From Marinagarivorans sp. (GTDB taxonomy: Bacteria > Pseudomonadota > Gammaproteobacteria > Pseudomonadales > Cellvibrionaceae): 39,643 bases of DNA. Numbering within the stretch: position 1 is the first letter of the stretch; every line of letters begins with the position of its first letter. Shown one piece after another: positions 23,383 to 32,313 of this stretch. Both the position numbers and the translations under genes were made by a program. Location of the stretch: contig JANQJB010000039.1 of assembly GCA_028281865.1 (NCBI GenBank), forward strand, positions 1 to 39,643, read 5' to 3'. The notes under the pieces were generated by a model. It was given only the letters and a program-made list of their open reading frames with translations. It was not told the origin of the DNA and did no database searches.

Positions 23383-25298
23383 CCGCCTATTTTGTTCAAG
23401 CTTTTATATATTTGTGCGCTGCCGTTGTGATGGTGCCGCTGGCAAAACGCTTAGGGCTGGGGTCAGTACTCGGTTATCTTATTGCCGGTGTCATTATTGG
23501 CCCTATCACGGGTTTAGTTGGGCGAGAGACTACTACCATTCAACATTTCGCAGAATTCGGCGTGGTGATGATGCTATTCTTGGTCGGTTTGGAGTTGCAA
23601 CCCAGCATGTTGTGGGAAAAGCGAACGCGACTGCTCGGGCTTGGTGGACTGCAAGTGCTTGTTAGCACCGCAGCTATTGGTGCAGTTGCTCTAATCTTGG
23701 GTCAAAGCTGGAGCGTCGCCTTAGCGATTGGTCTGATTTTTTCGCTGTCGTCCACTGCAATTGTATTACAGACCTTTAACGAAAAGGGCTTGATTAAAAC
23801 GGAAGGCGGTCAAAACGCCTTTATGGTATTGCTCTTTCAAGATATTGCCGTGATTCCAATACTGGCGTTAATGCCTTTGTTAGCATTACCGGAATTACAA
23901 AGCATTGCCTCGGAGCTTGCGCACGCAGACGCGCATCATGAAGAGCTTAGTTTAGTCGCACACCTGCCAGCGTGGGCAACAGCACTTGTTGTGTTGGCTT
24001 CCATCGTTGGCTTGGTGTTAGCTGCTCATTTTCTTAGCCGGCCTTTGTTTCGTTATGTTGCCGACAGTGGCTTACAAGAGGCATTTACAGCGGCAGCTTT
24101 AATGCTAGTCATCGGCATTGCGGCATTAATGGGGCTGATAGGTTTATCGCCGGCGTTAGGCGCTTTTCTTGCGGGTGTCGTATTGGCAAACAGTGAGTTT
24201 CGCCACGAGCTTGAAGCAGATATTGAGCCGTTCAAAGGCTTATTGCTCGGTCTGTTCTTTATCACCGTTGGTGCGGGAATTAATTTTTCAATACTGAGTG
24301 AAAACTTGTCGACCGTTGTTTTGTTAACGCTCGGTTTAATGGTGTTAAAAGCCTCGATATTGTTCGGGCTTGCGGTGGTATTCCGTGTGCACGCGAGTGA
24401 TCGTTGGTTGTTTACGCTGAGCTTGGCACAAGCTGGCGAATTCGGTTTTGTACTTTTGAGTTATTCACTAAGCCACCACGTTTTACCGGAAGGTTTAGCG
24501 CAGATGTTGTCAATGGTCGTGGCGCTATCAATGTTTTTAACGCCGATTTTATTTATTCTATTTGAAAAAGTCATTTTGCCTCGTTATCAGACGCAGGAGA
24601 CAAAATCGGAATTTGACACAATTGATGAAAAGGGCAAAGTCATAATTGCGGGTATCGGCCGCTTTGGGCAAATTATTAATCGCTTGTTGATTGCCAATAA
24701 TATTCCAACAGTGGTGCTCGATTATCAGGCGGGGCAGGTTGACCGTCTGCGTAGTATCAATATTAAAAGTTTTTATGGTGATGCGAGTCGAACCGATTTA
24801 TTAGTAACAGCAGGTATTAACGAAGCCAGTGTGTTGGTTGTTGCAATTGATGATAAGAGTCGTGCCGTTGACCTGGTTAAAAATATTAAGCATAGCTATC
24901 CCAATTTAAAAGTTTTAGCGCGCGCTTATGATCGTGGACATCATTATGAACTGCGAGATGCCGGTGCAGACTATGTTATCAGCGAGACTTATAATTCCGC
25001 CTTGCAAATGGGCGGGGAGGTGCTTCGGTGTTTAGGTTTCCATGCTTTTCGCGTTGAACAATTAAAACGTAATTTCACTTCAGCAGAACGCGAACACTTT
25101 GACGAGCTTTTTGCGAGTTGGCGTCATGAAGGTGAAAACCGTAGCTTTAACGACCATTACCGTCAGCTCTTTATGTCTATGGAAAAGAAATTACTTGATA
25201 TGATGCAACTCGATGATAGTGACCGGCATAGTAAAACGGAACGCGGTTGGACGCCGCCGCCGAAGCAATATACGGATGACATAGAGAAAACTGACTGA
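23379..25298 (+). CDS. kefC: Glutathione-regulated K+/H+ antiporter KefB/KefC type
   Basis: 639 residues. Residues about 1-385 form the CPA2 antiporter domain: GSVLGYLIAGVIIGPITGLV, FGVVMMLFLVGLELQPSMLW, FSLSSTAIVLQTFNEKG, LFQDIAVIPILAL, GAFLAGVVLANSEFRHELEADIEPFKGLLLGLFF and SLAQAGEFGFVLLS. An RCK_N/TrkA domain starts near 420 with the nucleotide-binding GIGRFG and YGDASRTDLLVTAGI. A charged C-terminal tail of about 90 residues follows. The protein exports K+ and acidifies the cytoplasm when glutathione adducts of electrophiles bind the RCK domain. It is coupled to kefF upstream. Confidence 0.95.
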   Translation: MTAYFVQAFIYLCAAVVMVPLAKRLGLGSVLGYLIAGVIIGPITGLVGRETTTIQHFAEFGVVMMLFLVGLELQPSMLWEKRTRLLGLGGLQVLVSTAAIGAVALILGQSWSVALAIGLIFSLSSTAIVLQTFNEKGLIKTEGGQNAFMVLLFQDIAVIPILALMPLLALPELQSIASELAHADAHHEELSLVAHLPAWATALVVLASIVGLVLAAHFLSRPLFRYVADSGLQEAFTAAALMLVIGIAALMGLIGLSPALGAFLAGVVLANSEFRHELEADIEPFKGLLLGLFFITVGAGINFSILSENLSTVVLLTLGLMVLKASILFGLAVVFRVHASDRWLFTLSLAQAGEFGFVLLSYSLSHHVLPEGLAQMLSMVVALSMFLTPILFILFEKVILPRYQTQETKSEFDTIDEKGKVIIAGIGRFGQIINRLLIANNIPTVVLDYQAGQVDRLRSINIKSFYGDASRTDLLVTAGINEASVLVVAIDDKSRAVDLVKNIKHSYPNLKVLARAYDRGHHYELRDAGADYVISETYNSALQMGGEVLRCLGFHAFRVEQLKRNFTSAEREHFDELFASWRHEGENRSFNDHYRQLFMSMEKKLLDMMQLDDSDRHSKTERGWTPPPKQYTDDIEKTD

Positions 25299-25301
25299 TA
25301 T

Positions 25302-25560
25302 TTTCAGTTTCCCGTTTTGATATTGTCGGCGGTGCTTTTTCTAAACTGCTCCCTCACTTCGAGGGGCATTTTTTTAAGGTTTTTCTTTATCAAACTCTTG
25401 TTTAAATTTAGTCAAAATATCTTGTCAGCGTCATTACCGTATTTCTTTAAAGATCTTTATTCTCTCCAATAGCTCTTTCATTGTTTTGTAAGGTTTCAGA
25501 GGTTTTGTATTGAACTTCTATATCAGCGGCGATTTTAGCTGATTCCACTAATCCTCGGAC
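25302..25560 (-). pseudogene. Possible frameshifted remnant of a small unknown gene
   Basis: The minus strand reads as protein-like, Lys/Glu-rich sequence only if frames are switched. One frame gives VESAKIAADIEVQYKTSETL...IGENKDL and stops at about 25448. The next gives LKKYGNDADKI, a third gives ILTKFKQEFDKEK, and the second frame resumes with NLKKMPLEVREQFRKSTADN up to TGA near 25302. Joined, they make a coherent helical sequence of about 80 residues. I do not recognise the family. The C-terminal part overlaps the kefC terminator. It may be a decayed gene or chance; the evidence is only composition and continuity. Confidence 0.35.
25347..25375 (+). terminator. Rho-independent terminator of kefFC
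   Basis: TGCTCCCTC, loop ACTTC region, then GAGGGGCA form an 8-bp stem with a one-base bulge, followed directly by seven T residues. It starts about 50 nt after the kefC stop. Confidence 0.75.
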
Positions 25561-25742
25561 AATATATTACTTATCTATTCAAGCTCCTTAGGCTAAAGGT
25601 TAAAAAAGTTCGTGAAGTTGAATAGCAACTATTGAGTATATTTGATAGTGTTTCGTCGCTCCTTAGTCAGAATAGCATGGAGGATATAATTTCCAGACTG
25701 TTGACTATAAGCTGCAGTTGATGAGAAGTCGTTAAGTGTTTC

Positions 25743-25770
25743 TTGTTTAATTATTAAGCAAAAGTATAAA
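25743..25770 (+). promoter_or_regulatory. Candidate promoter of the large four-gene cluster
   Basis: TTGTTT (25743-25748) and TATAAA (25765-25770) are 16 bp apart and end 52 nt before the ATG of the first gene. The region is very AT-rich, so chance matches are likely. Confidence 0.35.
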
Positions 25771-25822
25771 AAATATTCGATATGTCGATGTATCGTAATT
25801 GTTTTGTGGAAAATATTTGAAT

Positions 25823-28800
25823 ATGACGGAATTATCTCGGGCAAAAGCAGAACAAGAACTGCTCAAGCTGTTTAACAAGCCAACTAATGATGCAAAAATT
25901 CTGCTTCGCACAATTAAAGAGCGTTTAGGCGTAGTCGACAATTTTGATAGTTTGTTTAGTTTATTTACCTTTGAGCGCAAAAGACTCCATCATGATCAAT
26001 TTTCGAACATAAGCCAGCTTTACCATGCCTTAGCAAAATGTTTGAAACTTGATCAAAATACAAGTTTTGAAAATCAAGTAATTGCAGCAATCCAGGCTTG
26101 CCCGCAGCTTTCTTTTCCGCTTTTAATGATGCCGCTTCGCTTGGAAACACGCATCGTTGAATCTGAGCTTTGGATTAGAATTTATCCTGACCAGATTTTC
26201 GTTGACACGCACGACGAAAAAATTACAGAAGATGAGCAGGATTCAATCATCGCATTCAAAAAGAATAATCAAGATGAAAAAGCGGCATGGCGTCGATTGG
26301 TTAGCGACCATGGGCGATGTCGTGCTGCTTACCTAGCCAGGCTTGCCTGCACTCTTGAGGCAGAGCAGATTAATAGCCTACCGACTCGAGGCCAGATGTT
26401 AGAGAAGGCGCCTTCAATGTCGGCTTTGCCAAACCGGTTTCAGGTATCGATTTTTATTGACGATCAATTGGTTTTCAAAGCCTTAACAAAAAACCTTCGG
26501 TGGGATAACACCTTGGCTAATCTATCGCAGAGTGAGGGAAATTCCCTTTTTGATGGAAGGTCGCGTTGGGTGCAAGATTTTTCTACTGCAGAAAAAGAAG
26601 GATTCGCTCTTAGGATTAAAATTCCTGAAATAAGTGATAGTGATGTTGAGAAGATTGATCAGCTTATTGTCACAGGCATACGAGAGGGCACAGTAGCTGA
26701 GGGCGCTACAGAATTTGAAAGGCTTCTGGCGACTCATCGATACACAGATGGCGCTGGATTTGTGCGTCCAAATAGGCCAACGAACAATACTGCAGAGCAT
26801 TCGACTGAATATTCCAAGGATGACGACGCCGAAAGTTCGTTTGAACTCGATTGTCGTCCAAATATAAACCAAAGCTTTGACCAAAGGGTGAGACAGAGGT
26901 CGTATGCACATACTCTAGCAAATGCGCTGGGAATTGATGTCGATCCGTTTTTGTGTCTCGAAGATGCTTTATATACCGGAGATGGCCTGGCAAAGGAGAT
27001 GAATCAAATCTTGTGGAGTGCTATCAGCGATGAGTTTTTCCGAGGAATGCTTAACAAGACGTTATTGCAAGGGCAAAAAAATAACGCTATTCGAAATACC
27101 AATCGCTCGATAGCAAGAATTCAAGATTTTTTTCGGGTTAGTTCTGAACATGAAATTCGGGCCGTTGGGCCTTTATTTAAGATCTCCGAGGCGACAAACA
27201 GCTTGCTCGTTGTGACAACTTCAACACAATTGATGCTCAAGCAATGGGATGATTTCAAATTTAAAACATTGGGTTCTTGGGCCAATGGCACAGAATTTAC
27301 GGATCCCCCTAAACCTGTTTACAATTTTTTACTCGTCAAGTATGAGACGACCATAAGTTGGAAACTCAATACAAGCACAGATAAGTTTATCCACGGCGGT
27401 TATAATAAAGGGTTACGCAAGGATATCATTGTTGTCAGTACTCCGCGCGGTATTGTTATCACCTATTACAGCTGGAATAAAAAAACGTGGGAATTATTTA
27501 AATTTATTAAAAATGGTACTCGCTTTACAGCTTCAGGTTTGGGTGGCTGGACTATCGATACAACTAAAGATGAATTTGAAACCTTGGTTGGATACGATGT
27601 TCAAGGCCGTTCTTTGCAATCCACATCAGATACCGCTAATACTTTTGTAGTGGTTAAACGCGGCAGCTATTCCTCGGTCTTAGACTTGATTCGCGAAGTT
27701 GTAAGGTCGAAACCCTTTAACACCTTTCACGAATACTGCCACGACTTTTTTACGCAAAAGGATGAGCCAAAAGTATTATACGTTCTGCGTAATAATCTTT
27801 TTGAATCATCGACAACAGATTTGAAATTTAAAGAAATTGCTATCGATGAAAACACTTGCAGCCTGAGTTATTTTGATCCTAGCCAAGATAAAATTTGCTT
27901 TGTAGGGCGGTTTGTGCCAACAAGGAGTACTTGGATCAAGGGTAAACACCAAGCTCTTGTCTCTTGCAAAGACGGTATAAAGATATTTGAATTACAGAAA
28001 AAAGCTTCAGATGATGTTACGAAGTTGGTGCTGAAACGTTTTTATCCGAACGGCGTGACACTTTGTGGCTGGGAATTAAATACAGAATTAGATATATATT
28101 GTGCGGCAGCAAGAATTGATCGTGAAACGCATGAGAATGGTTTTTTCGATACTTATGATGAAGTTATCGTGCGCAACGATAGACGAATCGGCGTCATAAA
28201 ATTTTTTCATCATATGTGTGAAGATACCAGTGTAATCAATGCTGGTATTGAATCATTCTCGGGTTCACGTGATCGCCTGCTCCAACATTTATCGGCGCAT
28301 GCAGCTTATTTTGTTAGAGGGTCAGGCTTTTTACCTAGCTTGCGCATTGGAAATCAGCCCTATGGAATATTACCTGTTACGAGGGTCAAACCAGCATTGG
28401 AGCGAGAGAGGCACGGATACTCTAAATTTCTTGAGCACAGTGATGCAGTTCAACTTCCGGAATACAGCAAATTTTATTTACCAAGCTTGTATTCTGGCGA
28501 ACAGGGTTGGCAGCCATGGAAGGGTGACGCGAATGCAAACAAGGAAATCGATATTTTAGTTTATGACTTGGTTTATAAGCTTTATCAAAAGTTCAGGTGG
28601 TTAAAAAACTCTGTGCCTGTTATAAACCGATCAAAAGAAGCCGCTGACAAGGACTTGTTGGAAGTTCTGAGTATGTCGCCTTATAGCGTCAACTACCAAA
28701 TTGACAGCATGATACCCTCGAGAAAATCCGATGAGTACCGAGCTGAGTTAAAAGACTACGCGGTATGGAAATCGGGAACAGGCTCGAATTCGTTATTTGA

Positions 28801-31800
28801 GATTACTAAAAGCTTTGTTAACACGGGCAGACGTAAAGACCTCCTTTTAGGTGCGCTCAACAGAGTTAAATTGGAGTGGAATGACGATTTCTGGAATTTG
28901 TCGACTATGATTTCGACAGTGCTTGACCCAAATGAAACCCACGAATTTTTAGCGTTAAAGAATAAAACTGCTAAGGAAATACTTAACAGGGCGACTGGCA
29001 ATGTTCAGGAAAATGATGCGCTTATTATACGTTTGTTTAGACAAGCTAAGAATAAACTCGGTTATCCACGTCTATCGAGGTTAGTGCAACCGTTTAGCGA
29101 TTCGACAGAAACGGTCGATTTAGATCGACTGTTCCGAGAGTCCTTAGATATTTTTTCTCACCGTCTTGACGCATGGGTATCTTCGTTCGCAACAAAACGC
29201 CTTAAAGGCCTGCGTGCAGATAATCGCTATGAAACTGGGTTGTATCTTGGTGCCTACGGTTATGTAGAAAACCTTCCTCTGCAATCAAACTCCGAGCAAC
29301 GCAGCGAGGGCTACATTCATGCACCCTCGACAAACCAGGCGACGACTGCGGCCGTCCTTTACAATGCATTTTTAACTCATCAATTCGAAGACGTCGGCAC
29401 GATTAATAGTGGTAATCCCTATCACCTTAGGCTTAGCTCTGAACGTGTCAAAAAAGCACTTTTTATGGCCGATGGATTGCGGCAAGGCCAGAATTTAGCG
29501 GGTTTACTAGGAGCCGAATTTGAGTCGCAATTAAGGCGATTTGAGAATGCGCGTCTTATGCATTATCTGGATGAATTGAGAGTGGTTTTCCCAATCAATT
29601 CGACCGTTGTTAGTAAAGCAGAGGCGGTGCCAGAGCAAACGCAAAACACGGTATATGCCCTAATAAATGGATTGGATTTGTTGCGGGACTTGAGAGTTTA
29701 TCAAAGTAAAGTCAAAGGCAGGCAAAAGCGCAGTAGCAAATTTTATGCGTTCTTTAACAATTTCTCAGTTAACGAAGCAGATATAGGTGCCCTGATATCA
29801 ATTGCTGAAAAGGTTGATGATAGTCTGGATGCAATGGGAGATTTGTTATTGTTTGAGAGCAGTCACCACGCGGTCAACGGCAATTTTGAGCGAAGTGCTG
29901 CGGTTCTCGATGCTGCAAAGGGTGAGCAGATTGTTCCAGACAATTTTGAATCGGTGCAGACTCAGGTATCGGGCCGCAGCGCCACCTATCGTATCGCGTT
30001 TGTATTAGACAAAGAAATAGATTTTTCTTCAGCTAACGATAAACTTTTTAATCCACTGGCCGCGATAGAGCCAGCCCTGGCCCATTTTATATCTGGCCTT
30101 ATTGGAAGTTTGGCAAAAATCGATGTCGGTTTTGGTACATGGCTGAATGAAAAAAGAGAATCACCGCTTATTGACTATATCTCAATAGCAGACTTGAAAA
30201 TAAGCCCTAGTCACTTTTTTTATTTGGCTCAGGCACCCTTAGGTGATTTAGCGTCAGAACTGGAATTAAGGTTGCTTGCTGCGATACGTGAAAAGTTCAA
30301 ATTTAATACGGATAAGCAAGTTTATCTTCTTTTTAATCACGCCCGGGCAGAGCATGTAAGCCTCGACAAAGCATGTTTGCTTGCGCGAAAAATATTTAAT
30401 TTGTTTTCGCAGTCGACTGCGTTAGCAGCAAACGATTTATTAAGCCCTGAAGATGTATTTACCAAAGATCCTTCTGAACAAGGTCGAGCAGATAAAGCAA
30501 CCTTTGATTTATTGTATCAGCGCACTCGCAATGGATTGGCTATCTATCTCAATTATATGCGTGTTCTTAAAATTTTATCTAGACGCCGTTACGGTAGTTG
30601 GACCTATCATCGCTATTTGTCCATGCGTAGCCAGTATGGTATTGAAGCGGAATTTATGTCCTTTGAGCTGACGGGAGATTTTATAACTCCAATTCAAAAG
30701 ACTTTACCGACTCTCGAGAAGCGAAGAAAACAAGCGAAAGATATTCTTGACAAAACCCTATTACAGTCTCGGTCACCCGATGCTGATTATGCCCATCTTG
30801 TGCAGCAACTTATTTCAGTTTTCAAGCTTTTATTTGGTAAGCAAGTCATCATATTGCCTCGTATCAAGGTGCAAGCAAATGACAAGTTGGATAGCGCAGT
30901 TGAGCAAGATATATTAAATGGCTTGGGCGAATCTCGTTTGCGCACGTGGGTTGAACAGAGCGCAGAGGTAAATAAACCGGTTCGCAATCTTGTACAAACA
31001 TTGCAGCTCGGGGAGTTGTGGCAACGGCATATCCATTCTGATAAGCGTCCTTTGCGCTTGGACATTATGCAGTTGCCCTACAATGAAGACCGTCAATGGG
31101 TGGGTTTAAGTGATCAAGAAAAAGCACCCGAAAATGCAAAAGCGACATGGTCTTTGCATCCTTATTCGATACTTACCGTTAGAGCTAATGAATCGAATAA
31201 GCTTCGCTCAAATGCTTATACCAGTGGCATATTAGTGGGCGATTGGACCGAAACTATTCCGGATCGCGAAATCGATACAAGTGTTGCATTTCATTACAAC
31301 GCCCCGACGACTCAAGCACCACAAGCTTGTTTGCTAGCAGTACCACCTTCTATTTCCTCCTCCAACGGAATCCAGTTTTGGAGTCCTTCGATGCTTGCTG
31401 AAATTGTTAAGGATACGATGGATCTCGCGAAAATGAGAGCCGTCGACACCGACGTCATAGCGAAATCAGGGTTTGGTGGGCTGCGCGAGTTTTTCCCCGC
31501 CATGTATTTTAAAAATAATTCATCTGAAAACAGTTGGGTTGGAAAACTCAATAAAGAATCTTTTAAGCAATGGTTAGAAGGGAATGATTTGGACTTTTAT
31601 TCAGATACTTCGTTTGATAACGGGGGACTGAGATATTATGTACTCGAACACAATGTGAAATCGACAGACTATAGCACTAATTTTGGCGTGTTTTTTAATG
31701 ATGATTATTATAATAGATGGCTGTCGGTAAAAAGAAAATTCGGGGAGAAAAAGGCAGGGAGAATGTTAAGAGATTTAGAGTTGAGTGACCATAGAGGGCT

Positions 31801-32260
31801 CGGTTTACTGAGTTTTTCTATATCAGATTTTGGTTCATTTTTTGGTTCAATTTTTCCGAGGACAATGGAAATCTCCGGTATTAGGTTTGAGTCGAGAGTA
31901 GGGATGATTACCCATTATGAACACATTACCAAGAAAGTTGATAGTGAACACAGCTTAAATGATTACGAATACAAAACGCAGTATTTCGGCATAGGTATTC
32001 GGCCCATAGACTATAGTGATCGGTCTATCTACCTAATGATAACACTGGAAAGGCCAGCAAAGTACGTACGAGTTTATATTGAAAAGCGCAGCAATCTAGG
32101 CTCTCCCGCCCTTGAGGCCCTAAACAGATATGGTCGAAAACTCGCTGACGCGGTTTTTAGAAATGATTATTATGAATTCGAGGCGTCTGAAATTAGAAAA
32201 ATTCGTATTCGAGGCCGATGGCGACTTAAGCGAATCGAAAGTGTGCACGACATTGTTTAG
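25823..32260 (+). CDS. Giant conserved-type protein of unknown function, first gene of the cluster
   Basis: 2145 residues from ATG 25823; an upstream TTG at 25799 is unlikely. No signal peptide, no membrane helix and no catalytic motif that I can name. Three stretches look like family signatures: FPLLMMPLRLETRIVESELWIRIYPDQIFVDTH near residues 96-130; FVRGSGFLPSLRIGNQPYGILPVTRV near 828-855; and GILVGDWTETIPDREIDTSVAFHYN... LLAVPP followed by MLAEIVKDTMDLAKMRAVD near 1800-1880. From memory, similar phrases occur in large unannotated proteins of other bacteria; this is unverified. The region around 430-800 (WDDFKFKTLGSWANGTEF and similar) could be a beta-propeller-like or lectin-like segment. 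The last 270 residues or so form a separate, Tyr- and charge-rich tail. Gene 2 follows after 53 nt. The ribosome-binding site is weak. Confidence 0.9.
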   Translation: MTELSRAKAEQELLKLFNKPTNDAKILLRTIKERLGVVDNFDSLFSLFTFERKRLHHDQFSNISQLYHALAKCLKLDQNTSFENQVIAAIQACPQLSFPLLMMPLRLETRIVESELWIRIYPDQIFVDTHDEKITEDEQDSIIAFKKNNQDEKAAWRRLVSDHGRCRAAYLARLACTLEAEQINSLPTRGQMLEKAPSMSALPNRFQVSIFIDDQLVFKALTKNLRWDNTLANLSQSEGNSLFDGRSRWVQDFSTAEKEGFALRIKIPEISDSDVEKIDQLIVTGIREGTVAEGATEFERLLATHRYTDGAGFVRPNRPTNNTAEHSTEYSKDDDAESSFELDCRPNINQSFDQRVRQRSYAHTLANALGIDVDPFLCLEDALYTGDGLAKEMNQILWSAISDEFFRGMLNKTLLQGQKNNAIRNTNRSIARIQDFFRVSSEHEIRAVGPLFKISEATNSLLVVTTSTQLMLKQWDDFKFKTLGSWANGTEFTDPPKPVYNFLLVKYETTISWKLNTSTDKFIHGGYNKGLRKDIIVVSTPRGIVITYYSWNKKTWELFKFIKNGTRFTASGLGGWTIDTTKDEFETLVGYDVQGRSLQSTSDTANTFVVVKRGSYSSVLDLIREVVRSKPFNTFHEYCHDFFTQKDEPKVLYVLRNNLFESSTTDLKFKEIAIDENTCSLSYFDPSQDKICFVGRFVPTRSTWIKGKHQALVSCKDGIKIFELQKKASDDVTKLVLKRFYPNGVTLCGWELNTELDIYCAAARIDRETHENGFFDTYDEVIVRNDRRIGVIKFFHHMCEDTSVINAGIESFSGSRDRLLQHLSAHAAYFVRGSGFLPSLRIGNQPYGILPVTRVKPALERERHGYSKFLEHSDAVQLPEYSKFYLPSLYSGEQGWQPWKGDANANKEIDILVYDLVYKLYQKFRWLKNSVPVINRSKEAADKDLLEVLSMSPYSVNYQIDSMIPSRKSDEYRAELKDYAVWKSGTGSNSLFEITKSFVNTGRRKDLLLGALNRVKLEWNDDFWNLSTMISTVLDPNETHEFLALKNKTAKEILNRATGNVQENDALIIRLFRQAKNKLGYPRLSRLVQPFSDSTETVDLDRLFRESLDIFSHRLDAWVSSFATKRLKGLRADNRYETGLYLGAYGYVENLPLQSNSEQRSEGYIHAPSTNQATTAAVLYNAFLTHQFEDVGTINSGNPYHLRLSSERVKKALFMADGLRQGQNLAGLLGAEFESQLRRFENARLMHYLDELRVVFPINSTVVSKAEAVPEQTQNTVYALINGLDLLRDLRVYQSKVKGRQKRSSKFYAFFNNFSVNEADIGALISIAEKVDDSLDAMGDLLLFESSHHAVNGNFERSAAVLDAAKGEQIVPDNFESVQTQVSGRSATYRIAFVLDKEIDFSSANDKLFNPLAAIEPALAHFISGLIGSLAKIDVGFGTWLNEKRESPLIDYISIADLKISPSHFFYLAQAPLGDLASELELRLLAAIREKFKFNTDKQVYLLFNHARAEHVSLDKACLLARKIFNLFSQSTALAANDLLSPEDVFTKDPSEQGRADKATFDLLYQRTRNGLAIYLNYMRVLKILSRRRYGSWTYHRYLSMRSQYGIEAEFMSFELTGDFITPIQKTLPTLEKRRKQAKDILDKTLLQSRSPDADYAHLVQQLISVFKLLFGKQVIILPRIKVQANDKLDSAVEQDILNGLGESRLRTWVEQSAEVNKPVRNLVQTLQLGELWQRHIHSDKRPLRLDIMQLPYNEDRQWVGLSDQEKAPENAKATWSLHPYSILTVRANESNKLRSNAYTSGILVGDWTETIPDREIDTSVAFHYNAPTTQAPQACLLAVPPSISSSNGIQFWSPSMLAEIVKDTMDLAKMRAVDTDVIAKSGFGGLREFFPAMYFKNNSSENSWVGKLNKESFKQWLEGNDLDFYSDTSFDNGGLRYYVLEHNVKSTDYSTNFGVFFNDDYYNRWLSVKRKFGEKKAGRMLRDLELSDHRGLGLLSFSISDFGSFFGSIFPRTMEISGIRFESRVGMITHYEHITKKVDSEHSLNDYEYKTQYFGIGIRPIDYSDRSIYLMITLERPAKYVRVYIEKRSNLGSPALEALNRYGRKLADAVFRNDYYEFEASEIRKIRIRGRWRLKRIESVHDIV

Positions 32261-32313
32261 TGTCAAAGAGCGCATCGAATAATCAATACTAGATTACGGA
32301 AATTGAATTTAAA

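Larger units (their letters stand above)
25299..25822. other. Intergenic region between kefC and the large gene cluster
   Basis: About 520 bp. It holds the kefC terminator (25347-25375), a possible decayed minus-strand gene (25302-25560) and a candidate promoter (25743-25770). A minus-strand frame at 25629-25844 contains a mildly protein-like stretch (SSTAAYSQQSGNYILHAILT), which might belong to the same decayed gene. Nothing else was recognised. Confidence 0.45.
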
